Source: Ferruginibacter sp. (GTDB lineage Bacteria; Bacteroidota; Bacteroidia; Chitinophagales; Chitinophagaceae). Taken from it: 64,000 bases of DNA. Position numbers and translations under genes: made by a program. Below, piece after piece: positions 9,511-18,480 of the stretch. Positions within the stretch are counted from its first letter, which is position 1. Each line of letters opens with the position of its first letter. Below the pieces are notes generated by a model, which saw only the letters and a list, made by a program, of their open reading frames with translations, had not been told where the DNA came from and did no database searches. The stretch is from positions 1 to 64,000 of the forward strand of contig JANXXM010000125.1 of the NCBI GenBank assembly GCA_025350645.1. The letters are read 5' to 3'.

Positions 9511-9573
9511 AAAAGTATTTTTTTATATTTTGCAAATTTACTACAAACATTAATCTAAAATAAACTTTAATAG

Positions 9574-9600
9574 AAAACCCTGCAAAATTGCAAGGTTTTT
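9574..9600. terminator. Weak hairpin between the two barrel genes
   Basis: AAAACC-CTGC pairs with GCAAGGTTTT around an AAAATT loop with one mismatch. The T-run is better for plus-strand transcription, so its use by the minus-strand gene is uncertain. Confidence 0.45.
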
Positions 9601-9654
9601 TAATTTACAAAAAGCATTTATAATTTTTTGCTCTTAGCACCAAATAAATATTTA

Positions 9655-10188
9655 TTAAAAAGTATAAGCTACACGAATAGCAATAGCACTATTAGTAACA
9701 CTATTTTTACTATACCCTGTGTACTTTACAAGTGCATCCAAGTTTTCAGTAAATTTATAACCAATGCCAGGAGCATAAGCTAAAGCAGATACACTTTTAC
9801 CACCACCAGAACCAGCAGTAAAAATGCCTACACCAATTTGTGCAGAACCATAAAACTGGGGAGTAAAGTTATACTTACCACCTGCTAAAATTGGAATAAC
9901 AGCTTGAGAAGGAACTTTAAAAGTGCCAAAACCCGGAATAGTTTGTGACTTACCGGTATAGCTTATGTAACCAGCATTTATGGTAAGCGCAAATTCCGGA
10001 GCTACTGAATAATCTGCCTGTGCAGTACCACCAATACCGAAAGAATAAGCTTTACCAAAATCTCCCAGCGGAGCTGCTGCTTCTACACCAACGCTAAATT
10101 TTAAAGGAGATTCATCACTTTCCTTTTTTTGTGCATTTGCACCAAATGCTACTGCAATAATTGCAACGCTTAATAATACTTTTTTCAT
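9655..10188 (-). CDS. Outer-membrane beta-barrel protein (paralogue)
   Basis: 177 residues. The signal peptide is MKKVLLSVAIIAVAFGANAQ. The mature chain alternates in barrel fashion and ends 'AIAIRVAYTF'. It shares its middle and C-terminal segments with the adjacent downstream barrel protein ('GSAQIG', 'PGIGYKFTENLDALVKYTGYS'), so the pair is a tandem duplication. The 144-bp gap and the hairpin between them suggest that each may be transcribed on its own. Confidence 0.8.
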   Translation of the reverse strand: MKKVLLSVAIIAVAFGANAQKKESDESPLKFSVGVEAAAPLGDFGKAYSFGIGGTAQADYSVAPEFALTINAGYISYTGKSQTIPGFGTFKVPSQAVIPILAGGKYNFTPQFYGSAQIGVGIFTAGSGGGKSVSALAYAPGIGYKFTENLDALVKYTGYSKNSVTNSAIAIRVAYTF

Positions 10189-10320
10189 TTGTTTTGTTTT
10201 TTTTAGAGTTTTAAATCGGCTGCAAAATTACGCTACTTTTTTTAAAAGAAATATATTTATTATAATTATTAAGAAAAATTATTTAAATGTATTACTGTGA
10301 ACCAAAGCGTATAATCATTT

Positions 10321-11262
10321 TTACGTAACATTATGCAACATATCCTTTGTCATCGCTGCAAGGTCATATTTTGTTTTCCAGCCCCAGTCTTTTTGCGCCA
10401 CACTATCATCAATACTTTGCGGCCAGCTATCTGCAATAGCCTGGCGAGAGTCTGGTTTGTACATTGTATCAAAATCTATTATATGTTTTTGTATTTCTTG
10501 AGTTATTTCTTTTGGAGAAAAACTCATGCCAGATAAATTGTAAGAAGTGCGGATGGTTATTTTACTTGCGTCTGCTTCCATTAGTTCTACCGTGGCACGT
10601 ATGGCATCATCCATATACATCATGGGCAAATATGTATTTTCTTTTAAAAAACATTCATATTGTTCCCCATCTTTTGCAGCTTGAAAAATTTCTACAGCAT
10701 AATCTGTAGTGCCGCCACCAGGCTGGCTTTTGTAACTTATTAGCCCTGGGTAGCGCAGGCTGCGAACATCTACGCCATACCGGTTAAAATAATAATTGCA
10801 CCAAAACTCTCCTGCATATTTGCTTATACCATACACCGTGCTGGGTTCTATAATGGTTTGCTGCGGGCAATTTTTCTTGGGAGATGTTGGGCCAAAAACT
10901 GCAATACTGCTTGGCCAGTAAACCTTGCGAATATTTTCTTCTTTAGCAATATCCAGCACATGCAGCAGGCTAGCCATATTGAGGCTCCAGGCAAGATTAG
11001 GATTTTTTTCGCCGGTGGCAGATAGTATTGCTGCGAGCAAATAAATTTGTGTTATTCCCTGGCGTATAACCTGTACATGCAGCATTTCTTTGTTCATTAC
11101 ATCTAAGCTTACATAAGGTCCTGTACCTTCCAGCAGCGGGTTTTGTTCCCGCAGGTCGCTGGCTATTACATTACTGTTGCCATATATTTTTCTTAAAGCA
11201 AGTGTAAGTTCTACCCCTATTTGCCCGCTTGCACCTATTACCAATATTTTTTCTTTGATCAT
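10321..11262 (-). CDS. tdh: L-threonine 3-dehydrogenase, SDR type
   Basis: 313 residues. It is an extended SDR (epimerase-like) with NAD motif GASGQIG (10-16) and catalytic Y-x3-K in 'YGISKYAGE' near residue 146. The overall pattern ('LLAAILSATGEKNP', 'YWPSSIAVFGP', 'LRYPGLIS') matches the NAD-dependent threonine dehydrogenases of Flavobacteria/Cytophaga rather than UDP-sugar epimerases. It oxidises threonine to 2-amino-3-oxobutyrate in the cytosol. It is monocistronic with a -7 box just upstream. The activity call rests on family resemblance. Confidence 0.82.
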   Translation of the reverse strand: MIKEKILVIGASGQIGVELTLALRKIYGNSNVIASDLREQNPLLEGTGPYVSLDVMNKEMLHVQVIRQGITQIYLLAAILSATGEKNPNLAWSLNMASLLHVLDIAKEENIRKVYWPSSIAVFGPTSPKKNCPQQTIIEPSTVYGISKYAGEFWCNYYFNRYGVDVRSLRYPGLISYKSQPGGGTTDYAVEIFQAAKDGEQYECFLKENTYLPMMYMDDAIRATVELMEADASKITIRTSYNLSGMSFSPKEITQEIQKHIIDFDTMYKPDSRQAIADSWPQSIDDSVAQKDWGWKTKYDLAAMTKDMLHNVT

Positions 11263-11280
11263 TGAGTTTAAAATTTATGA

Positions 11281-11289
11281 ACAAATGTA
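11281..11289 (-). promoter_or_regulatory. -7 promoter box of the threonine dehydrogenase gene
   Basis: On the minus strand this reads TACATTTGT, matching TAnnTTTG, 19 bp upstream of the start codon. Confidence 0.6.
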
Positions 11290-12001
11290 GAGGGAAAATA
11301 GGTGTTAATAAAAAAGGAAGTCTTTTATAATTACCCTATAAATTAATTGAGTTATTGATTTTCATTTTTTTGGCTAAAGCCGCCAACCCAAATTTGTTTG
11401 AGGCTGTCTCAAAATTTAAAAGATTGTCAAATTAAGCTTGTAGAAATTGATAATCTGCCTGCCTGTTAAACCGCTCTGCCATTGCATTTGGAATACAAGT
11501 TATTTTCAAACAATAAATTTCTACGGTCATTATATTACCTGCGGCTAATCAAATTTTAAAATAATTTAAATGCGCTTTACTCAATTTTTAAAACAAATAA
11601 TTTTACTTTTAATTCTACAGAACTCAACCGTTAGACTTAACGCTATCACTACTACATCAGAAAATTTCGGCACAGTAAAACTTCTCAAATAGTTGCCTTT
11701 TCATTTATTTCATCAGCAATAATATCTTTTATTACACTAGACATTTTTATGAAATTTCTGCAGATATTGTGTATGTTATTTTACTTGGTTTAGTTGCCAA
11801 ACTAAGACAACGGCAAAGCATCTTTCATTGAACTTTTTAAAAAATAACTCCCCAACGGATTTAATTATTTAATTTGCTTTTAAATATTTATTAGACTGCT
11901 TTATTCTCTACTGTGTAAGCTGTAGTAAACAATTAGAATAAATAATCTGCTGCATAGAACCGCCGCTGTAGGCTTCTGTAGCAGATTTACAATGCGCTTT
12001 T
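11290..12001. other. Gene-poor A+T-rich spacer with a possible IS end
   Basis: No open frame of convincing length or composition is seen on either strand. At 11400-11414 the sequence GAGGCTGTCTCAAAA resembles the terminal inverted repeat of IS1182-like elements, but no transposase and no matching opposite end were found. A hairpin lies at 11944-11987 (8-bp AATCTGCT/AGCAGATT arms plus an inner helix), downstream of the broken small gene on the minus strand, and may be its terminator. Confidence 0.4.
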
Positions 12002-12214
12002 TTAAATTTTAATTAGGCCCTTTGATCGTCTAAAAAGCGTTTTTTCTTTTGCGCTTGTTATCAGTTTTATTACTTCTTTATCGGTTTTAGCCATTTCTGC
12101 AGCTGCTTTTACATAATCTTTATATGCCTGCTGTTTCATTTCCATTTGCGATTGTGCAAAACAAAAACCAGTTATAAAAAACTAGACAGTTAATGCAAAT
12201 ATTTTTTTAATCAT
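12002..12214 (-). pseudogene. Small secreted protein, stop codon inside the signal peptide
   Basis: From an ATG at 12214 the frame reads MIKKIFALTV, then TAG (12182-12184), then continues in frame as FFITGFCFAQSQMEMKQQAY... to a TAA at 12002. The two parts together form an ordinary Sec signal peptide ending CFAQ and a 40-50 residue charged, Lys/Ala-rich helix ('DYVKAAAEMAKTDKEVIKLI'). The interrupted but otherwise coherent frame argues for a recently inactivated small periplasmic protein. The family is not recognised. Initiation downstream of the stop would leave no good start codon before the mature chain. Confidence 0.65.
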
Positions 12215-12392
12215 CTTTTTTATTATTAAATATTCATTATCACATTAAGGCCGCAAATACACGAATAAAATATTGCAAAAGTCCTTTGCATAAATTTGCT
12301 TATTAAATTTTATTTCAACTTTATAAAATTATTTATGCATTCATGGTACTCCTATTTTAAAATGCTAAATATCCACAAATATTTATTTTATC

Positions 12393-15122
12393 TTAAATAA
12401 CCAGTAAACTTTCTTCAATAATTTTTATCTTTTCTTCAGCATCTGCCTTTTTCTTTTGCTCCAGTGCCAATACATCGGGCCGGGCATTTTGTACAAATTT
12501 TTCGTTACCCAGTTTTTTTTGTACGCTTAGCAAAAAGCCCTGCAAATGCAGCAATTCTTTTTGCAACGTTTCCTTTTGGCTAGTTGTATTTAATGGTAGT
12601 TCTGTTTCTATAAAAAATTTATCTTTTCCTATAACCGTGGTAATACTGCCTGCTACTGCATCGTTTACATAATGGATAGATGCAGCATTTACCTGCTTTG
12701 CAAAAATATTTTCAATTGCTTTGTAAGTGGCTGCATCATGGGTTTGTATGTGCAGCTTTATCGTTTCTTTGGGCTTAATCTGGTTTTTATTCCGCACATC
12801 TCTTAGCCCGCTAATAATATTTTTAAGCAATTCCCCTTCGGATAATATTTTACTATTGGGTAAATCCAAAGAGCCGTTTTGTTTTATGCATAAATCATCT
12901 GCTCTTTCTTCAACAAGCAAATGATATATTTCTTCTGTAATGAAAGGCATAAATGGATGCAGCAATTGCATTAGTGATGAAAAGAAGCCAACCGTTTTTT
13001 CATATACCGCTTTTTCGATTGGCTGTTCAAACCCTGGCTTTACCCATTCCAGATACCAACTGCAAAAGTCATCCCATATTAGGGAGTAGATAACTTTCAA
13101 GGCTTCGCTTAATTTGAATTGATTAAGCAATTCATTTACTTCCAAAGAAACTTCATTCAATCTATTCTCAAACCATAAAGCAGACCACTGACCATTATCG
13201 TCCGTTCTCCCTTGTCCATTGTCCGTTGTATGTTGTCCACCATTCGTCGTCCGCTCTTCCCACATTTTCACCAGTTTTAGCGCATTCCACATTTTGTTAT
13301 TAAAATTTCGCCCTTGTTCCAATGCGCTTTCATCAAACAAAATATCATTACCAGCAGGCGATGCAATCATAATTCCAAATCTTACTGCATCCGCACCATA
13401 CTTGTCTATGAGTTCAAGCAGGTCTGGCGAGTTCCCCAGGCTCTTGCTCATTTTTCTGCCTTGCTTATCTCTTACAATACCCGTAAAATATACATTTTCG
13501 AAAGGCATTTCATTTTTGTACATGTAGCCTGCCATTATCATACGAGCCACCCAAAAGAAAATAATTTCGGGTGCTGTTACCAGGTTTTGTGTAGGATAAT
13601 AATATTTTATTTCTGCATTAGCTGGATGGCTGATACCTTTAAATACTTCTATTGGCCATAGCCAAGAGGAGAACCAAGTGTCCAGGCAATCTTCATCCTG
13701 AAAAAGATTTGGTATTAAATTTTCTTTGTTAACCTGAAATTGTTCTTCTCCTAAAGCAAGTTTTAATTTTTCAAAATAAATTTTTTCTGCATCTTCTTTG
13801 CTTGCTGCAACCGCTACCAAATCACCATTCGCATCGTACCACGCAGGTATTTGCTGCCCCCACCAAAGCTGGCGGCTAATACACCAGTCTTTAATATTAT
13901 CCATCCAATGCGAGTATGTATTTTTAAATTTTTGTGGATAGAATTTTATTTTTTCTTCCGCCACTGCTGCAGCTATTTCCGTGTTAGCAGCAATCAATTT
14001 TTTCATATCCATAAACCACTGCAGCGAAAGCCTGCTCTCTATAACTGCACCAGTACGCTCACTCGTACCCACCTGCCCTTTGTAATCCGTTGTTTTTTCC
14101 AGCAAGCCTTCGGCATCAATATCTGCAGCCATTTTTTTACGCAGCACAAAACGATCTACGCCTGCATAAGAAATAATGAGATCATTTATAAGCTCATCTT
14201 CCAAATCTTGCAGGGTAAATTTACCTTCTGCATCCAGCGTATTTAATGCTTTCAGGTTATATTTTCTTCCCAGTTCATTATCATTTTTATCATGAGCCGG
14301 GGTAACCTTTAGTGCGCCTGTACCAAAATCTGCGGTTACATATTCATCTGCAATAATGGGAATAATACGGTTTATAATGGGTACCGATACCTCTTTACCT
14401 ACAAAACTTTTATAGCGTTCATCAGCCGGGTTTACACAAATAGCTACGTCGCCCAAAATAGTTTCAGGCCTGGTAGTAGCAACGGTTATACCTCCCCCGC
14501 TGCCATCCGCAAACGGATACGTTACATAATATAATTTGCTGTCTACATCTTTAAAAATAACTTCTTCATCGCTCAAAGCAGTTTTACTTGCAGGGTCCCA
14601 GTTTACCATGCGCAGGCCTCTGTAAATAATGCCGTCTTTATGCAGTTTTACAAATGTTTCTATAACTGATTTGTAGTAATCAGGATCCATCGTAAAAGTA
14701 GTGCGTTCCCAATCTAAACTGCAACCTATTTTTTTTAACTGCTCCAAAATTATACCGCCGTATTTTTCCTTCCATTCCCATGCATATTCTAAAAACTCTT
14801 GCCTGCTAAGCGATGATTTTGCAATACCTCTTTCTCGCAACATAGCCACCACCTTAGCTTCTGTAGCTATAGATGCATGATCTGTACCTGGTACCCAGCA
14901 GGCATTTTTACCTTGCATACGTGCACGCCTAATTAAAATATCCTGTATGGTATTATTAAGACAATGCCCCATGTGCAGCACACCAGTAACATTTGGCGGC
15001 GGCATTACAATGGTATACGGCTCCCGGCCATCAGGCACACTTTTAAAATATCCATTTTCCATCCAGTGTTTATACCACTTTAATTCTATTGCCTGCGGCT
15101 CAAAGTTTTTAGAAAGTTCCAT
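12393..15122 (-). CDS. valS: Valyl-tRNA synthetase
   Basis: 909 residues from the ATG at 15122. An upstream in-frame ATG at 15158 lies ahead of the -7 promoter box, so it cannot be used by that transcript. It charges tRNA-Val in the cytosol. The class I motifs HMGH ('NVTGVLHMGHCLNN', near residue 40) and KMSKS are present, as are the editing domain ('TTRPETILGD') and a C-terminal coiled-coil tRNA-binding arm. A low-complexity Gly/Asn/Gln/Thr stretch encoded by a GTCC-rich repeat (13185-13257) interrupts the anticodon-binding region just after the catalytic domain. Confidence 0.96.
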   Translation of the reverse strand: MELSKNFEPQAIELKWYKHWMENGYFKSVPDGREPYTIVMPPPNVTGVLHMGHCLNNTIQDILIRRARMQGKNACWVPGTDHASIATEAKVVAMLRERGIAKSSLSRQEFLEYAWEWKEKYGGIILEQLKKIGCSLDWERTTFTMDPDYYKSVIETFVKLHKDGIIYRGLRMVNWDPASKTALSDEEVIFKDVDSKLYYVTYPFADGSGGGITVATTRPETILGDVAICVNPADERYKSFVGKEVSVPIINRIIPIIADEYVTADFGTGALKVTPAHDKNDNELGRKYNLKALNTLDAEGKFTLQDLEDELINDLIISYAGVDRFVLRKKMAADIDAEGLLEKTTDYKGQVGTSERTGAVIESRLSLQWFMDMKKLIAANTEIAAAVAEEKIKFYPQKFKNTYSHWMDNIKDWCISRQLWWGQQIPAWYDANGDLVAVAASKEDAEKIYFEKLKLALGEEQFQVNKENLIPNLFQDEDCLDTWFSSWLWPIEVFKGISHPANAEIKYYYPTQNLVTAPEIIFFWVARMIMAGYMYKNEMPFENVYFTGIVRDKQGRKMSKSLGNSPDLLELIDKYGADAVRFGIMIASPAGNDILFDESALEQGRNFNNKMWNALKLVKMWEERTTNGGQHTTDNGQGRTDDNGQWSALWFENRLNEVSLEVNELLNQFKLSEALKVIYSLIWDDFCSWYLEWVKPGFEQPIEKAVYEKTVGFFSSLMQLLHPFMPFITEEIYHLLVEERADDLCIKQNGSLDLPNSKILSEGELLKNIISGLRDVRNKNQIKPKETIKLHIQTHDAATYKAIENIFAKQVNAASIHYVNDAVAGSITTVIGKDKFFIETELPLNTTSQKETLQKELLHLQGFLLSVQKKLGNEKFVQNARPDVLALEQKKKADAEEKIKIIEESLLVI
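13185..13257. repeat. GTCC-rich degenerate repeat inserted in frame in valS
   Basis: On the plus strand the element is built of irregular copies of GTCCNTT/GTCCAC ('TTGTCCATTGTCCGTTGT' and neighbours). In the coding direction this gives GGAC-ATGGAC-type repeats translated as TTNGGQHTTDNGQGRTDDNGQ, a composition unlike the flanking ValRS sequence. The reading frame is kept. Confidence 0.75.
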
Positions 15123-15146
15123 CATACCCATTCCATTTTTAAGTAG

Positions 15147-15155
15147 GCAAAAGTA
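15147..15155 (-). promoter_or_regulatory. -7 promoter box of valS
   Basis: On the minus strand this reads TACTTTTGC, matching TAnnTTTG, 25 bp upstream of the ATG at 15122. Transcription from it would start downstream of the alternative ATG at 15158, which decides the start codon. Confidence 0.65.
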
Positions 15156-15255
15156 CAAAAACGGGTTGGCTGTTTCAATATTTAAATTGAAGGATGAGGT
15201 TTGTATTTAAGAAGAATGCTGCTAAATACAAAAAATGGTAAAAAATGCTTTCTGT

Positions 15256-15264
15256 TATCTTTGC
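15256..15264 (+). promoter_or_regulatory. -7 promoter box of the cation-efflux gene
   Basis: TATCTTTGC matches TAnnTTTG and ends only 7 bp before the ATG at 15272. The mRNA would be leaderless or nearly so, and the upstream in-frame ATG at 15245 would not be transcribed. Confidence 0.65.
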
Positions 15265-15271
15265 AACCATC

Positions 15272-16267
15272 ATGACATCTTCCAGCCAAAACCTACGTAT
15301 ACAAAAAAATATAGCTGCACTTTCTATTGTGCTGTTTATTATAAAAACAGTAGCATGGGCACTTACCCATTCTGTAGCCATACTTACCGATGCGCTGGAA
15401 AGTATTGTGAACGTAGTTGCAGGTTTAATAGGGGTTTACAGCCTGTACGTATCTGCAAAACCAAGAGATAATGACCACCCGTACGGGCATGGAAAAGTAG
15501 AATTTATTTCTGCAGCCATAGAAGGTACGCTTATATTTGTGGCGGGCATTTTTATAATAATTAGTGCAGCAAAAACATTAAGCACAACCAGGGAAATACA
15601 TAAAATAGATATTGGAATATTGCTGGTGGCTATTACTGCTATTATTAATTATATAGCAGGTTATATTTGCGAGCGTACGGGACTAAAAAATAATTCGCTT
15701 GCACTTGTAGCCAGTGGCAAACATCTAAAAACTGATACTTACACTACTGCCGGTATTATTGCCGGTTTGTTACTGCTTTACTTCACAAAAATTGTCTGGA
15801 TAGACAGTGCGGTAGCTATTTTATTTGCCGGCATAATTACATATACAGGGTATAAAATAATACGCAGTTCCATTGCCGGTATTATGGATGAGGCAGATGA
15901 AAAACTATTGCAGGAAATGGTAACTACACTTAACGAGAACAGGCGTGCAAACTGGGTAGATATGCACAACATCCGTATTATAAAATATGGCCCCACCCTG
16001 CATTTAGATGCACACCTTACAGTGCCGTGGTATTTTAATGTGTATGAAGCACACCACGAAATAGATGAACTTACCGGCCTGCTCAGAAAAAAATACGGCG
16101 ACTCGCTGGAAATATTTGTACACTCCGATGCATGTATGACCTTTAGCTGCCCCATTTGCATAAAACCAGATTGCGCCGTCCGCCAAAACCCGTCGGTAAA
16201 AAAAATACAATGGAGCATGAAGAATATTTCTGCAAACCAAAAGCACAGTGAAGACACGGAAGGGTGA
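15272..16267 (+). CDS. Cation diffusion facilitator (CDF) family transporter
   Basis: 331 residues from the ATG at 15272, chosen because the -7 box sits between it and the upstream ATG. About six membrane segments are followed by a cytosolic C-terminal domain. The metal-site motifs of CDF proteins are visible (H-x3-D type 'THSVAILTDALES' in helix 2, 'HPYGHGKVEF', and H-D-type residues in 'ASGKHLKTDTYT' in helix 5). It probably exports Zn2+ or another divalent metal by proton antiport. The tail is cysteine-rich ('ACMTFSCPICIKPDC'), which may bind metal. Confidence 0.88.
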   Translation: MTSSSQNLRIQKNIAALSIVLFIIKTVAWALTHSVAILTDALESIVNVVAGLIGVYSLYVSAKPRDNDHPYGHGKVEFISAAIEGTLIFVAGIFIIISAAKTLSTTREIHKIDIGILLVAITAIINYIAGYICERTGLKNNSLALVASGKHLKTDTYTTAGIIAGLLLLYFTKIVWIDSAVAILFAGIITYTGYKIIRSSIAGIMDEADEKLLQEMVTTLNENRRANWVDMHNIRIIKYGPTLHLDAHLTVPWYFNVYEAHHEIDELTGLLRKKYGDSLEIFVHSDACMTFSCPICIKPDCAVRQNPSVKKIQWSMKNISANQKHSEDTEG

Positions 16268-16562
16268 GAACAGAAAGAAAGATTTACAAACAGAAACGGC
16301 TCTTGCAACTTTATTTATTACCCCCACTTAGTATCTCCTTTATTTTCTTGTATAAAAAAGAAGGACTTGCAAAAAGCTGATTTTTTTCTTACAAAAAACA
16401 TGTTGCTTATTTATACAAAAGCAAGAAAAGAGTGAATTTTACTAAGGAAATAAAAGATATTTGCCAAGGCTGAATAAGATAAAAAACTATTTGCAGGAAA
16501 CATAAAAAAGCTACGATTTTATTTTCAATAAATATAATGATAAGCATCACGATTAAAACAAT

Positions 16563-17348
16563 TTATTCTTTCGTAGCAATAAAATTATAATCTTCCAATA
16601 ATTTCTCTAAAAAATCTATAGAAGAAAGACGGCTTTCTACTTTGAGCACATCTTTTATTTTATACTCTACCCTTATACAGATATCGTGGTTATGATTTTT
16701 GCGGGCTTGTATAAGAACTTGCTTTATGGTATTTATATCATTATCAGACAGGCGCATTACTTCGGGGAAGGTCACTTTATAATTATCTGATTTTACTTCC
16801 ATAAAAATAGTATCGTTTATACCCAGCGATGTTCTTGCATCTACCACTGCTGTGCCAGCGGCAAGATCTCCCAGGCGCTGATTTTTTTTAGACACCAAAA
16901 TAATGATGATAACCGGTATACCGAAAAAAGCAGTATAAAAAATATAAATAATAAGGGATATAGAAGAGGCGTATATGTAGCCAAATAAAAATGGCCACTC
17001 AAAAAACTTTGTTATCCACCGCAGTACAAACTGGCCGGCGGTTGGTTCCCCGCCTTCCAGGCTCACCACTCTTATTTGCATTATTCTTTTACCCAGGGTT
17101 TGCCCGTTCATAAGCAATTCTGTAAACACCGAATATAAAAGCATGGGCAGGGAAATAGCAATAATATCTAGTCCAATGGCGGATTCCAGCTCCAGGTTAA
17201 AGCCCGTATACAGCAGGTATTTCATAGAAAAAAGATACAATACCAATATGCCGAAATCTATGATATAAGCCATGAGCCGCTTATGAAAGGGTGCTATTTC
17301 AAAATCCAATTCTACATTAAATGCAGTTTCTATTTGTACCGTGGGCAT
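16563..17348 (-). CDS. RDD family membrane protein
   Basis: 261 residues. The RDD domain spans about residues 20-170, starting 'APFHKRLMAYIIDFGILVLYL' with the characteristic Arg and Asp, then 'GQTLGKRIMQIRVV' and 'QRLGDLAAGTAVV'. A soluble C-terminal region of about 90 residues is unrecognised. The role is unknown. RDD genes commonly accompany the SpoIIM-DUF4129-MoxR-DUF58 set, and here it is divergently placed 110 bp from that operon, so a shared control region at 17349-17457 is likely. Confidence 0.85.
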   Translation of the reverse strand: MPTVQIETAFNVELDFEIAPFHKRLMAYIIDFGILVLYLFSMKYLLYTGFNLELESAIGLDIIAISLPMLLYSVFTELLMNGQTLGKRIMQIRVVSLEGGEPTAGQFVLRWITKFFEWPFLFGYIYASSISLIIYIFYTAFFGIPVIIIILVSKKNQRLGDLAAGTAVVDARTSLGINDTIFMEVKSDNYKVTFPEVMRLSDNDINTIKQVLIQARKNHNHDICIRVEYKIKDVLKVESRLSSIDFLEKLLEDYNFIATKE

Positions 17349-17457
17349 GTAAGTTGCAATTTACAGGCTGTTGTTGTAAAAAAACGCAGAAGTATTTTTT
17401 TTTATTAATGAAATTTTCACCAACTTGTATATACAAAAAAAGGGAAAAGAAAGGTTT

Positions 17458-18480
17458 ATGAGGGAAGCAATGTTTATTAAAAAAAATGCGGACAAATGGA
17501 AAAAATACCAGCACGAACCATCTGAACATCCTGATGAAACTGCGGAACGTTTTATTACCCTAATGGATGATCTTGCCTATGCAAAAACATTTTACCCACG
17601 CAGTAAAGCAACTAAATGGATCAATGGACTTGCATCTTCTGTTTACCAAAATATTTATCGCAATAAAAAAGAAAAATATGCCCGAATATTAAATTTTTGG
17701 AAATACGAACTGCCGCTCACGTTTAAAAAACATCACCGCACTTTTCTTTTTACTACCATCATTTTTATTTTATTTGTGGCTATCGGCTATTTTTCTTCTG
17801 CACATAACCCGGGGTTTGTAAGAGGGGTAATGGGCGACCGCTATGTGGATATGACCGAAGAAAATATAGCCAAAGGAGACCCCTTCGGCGTTTACAAAGA
17901 CAATAATCCTTTTGGCATGTTCATCCGCATTGCGTTTAACAATATTTATGTGGCATTTCTTACATTTATCGGCGGTTTTACGATGGGTATTTTTACCATT
18001 AAGCAATTGTGGAGCAATGGGATTATGCTGGGCTGCTTTGAACAAATGTTTTTTGCAAATGGGCTGGGCATAAAATCTGTACTCGTAATATGGGTGCATG
18101 GTACTATAGAAATTGCCTCTATTATTATAGCAGGTGCAGCAGGTTTTATTTTGGCAAATGGTATTTTATTTCCAGGTACTTACCGGCGGCTAGATTCTTT
18201 TAAGCAAGGTGCAAAAGATGCGGCAAAAGTGCTGATATGCCTGATACCCTTTTTTATTGTAGCAGCTTTTTTAGAAAGTTACATCACACACCTTATGAGC
18301 GAAACATACGATCGCACATCCAACGGTGGCCTGCCAGTATGGGCAAGTATTTTAATTTTGGCCGCTTCATTTTTCCTCATTATTTGGTACTTTGTTGTAT
18401 GGCCCATCAAATTACACAACCGAGGATTTTTTCTAAAAAAAGACAGCATCGTAAGCCGATTGCATAATGATGATGCGTAA
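17458..18480 (+). CDS. Stage II sporulation protein M (SpoIIM) family membrane protein
   Basis: 340 residues from the ATG at 17458, which has a purine-rich stretch (AAAAGAAAGG) upstream; an in-frame ATG at 17425 lies 11 codons earlier and is less favoured. There are about five membrane segments. The family hallmarks 'NPFGMFIRIAFNNIYVAFLTF' and 'HGTIEIASIIIAGAAG' are clear. The organism need not sporulate, since this family is widespread in non-sporulating bacteria next to MoxR/DUF58 genes. It is the first gene of the operon and overlaps the next by 14 bp. Confidence 0.85.
   Translation: MREAMFIKKNADKWKKYQHEPSEHPDETAERFITLMDDLAYAKTFYPRSKATKWINGLASSVYQNIYRNKKEKYARILNFWKYELPLTFKKHHRTFLFTTIIFILFVAIGYFSSAHNPGFVRGVMGDRYVDMTEENIAKGDPFGVYKDNNPFGMFIRIAFNNIYVAFLTFIGGFTMGIFTIKQLWSNGIMLGCFEQMFFANGLGIKSVLVIWVHGTIEIASIIIAGAAGFILANGILFPGTYRRLDSFKQGAKDAAKVLICLIPFFIVAAFLESYITHLMSETYDRTSNGGLPVWASILILAASFFLIIWYFVVWPIKLHNRGFFLKKDSIVSRLHNDDA

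Noticed and set aside
11290-12400. Complete insertion sequence in the 1.1 kb gap
   Set aside because: No transposase frame and no second inverted end were found; only one terminus-like sequence is present.
13219-13661. Plus-strand open frames inside valS
   Set aside because: They are antisense shadows of a highly conserved essential gene and partly arise from the GTCC repeat.
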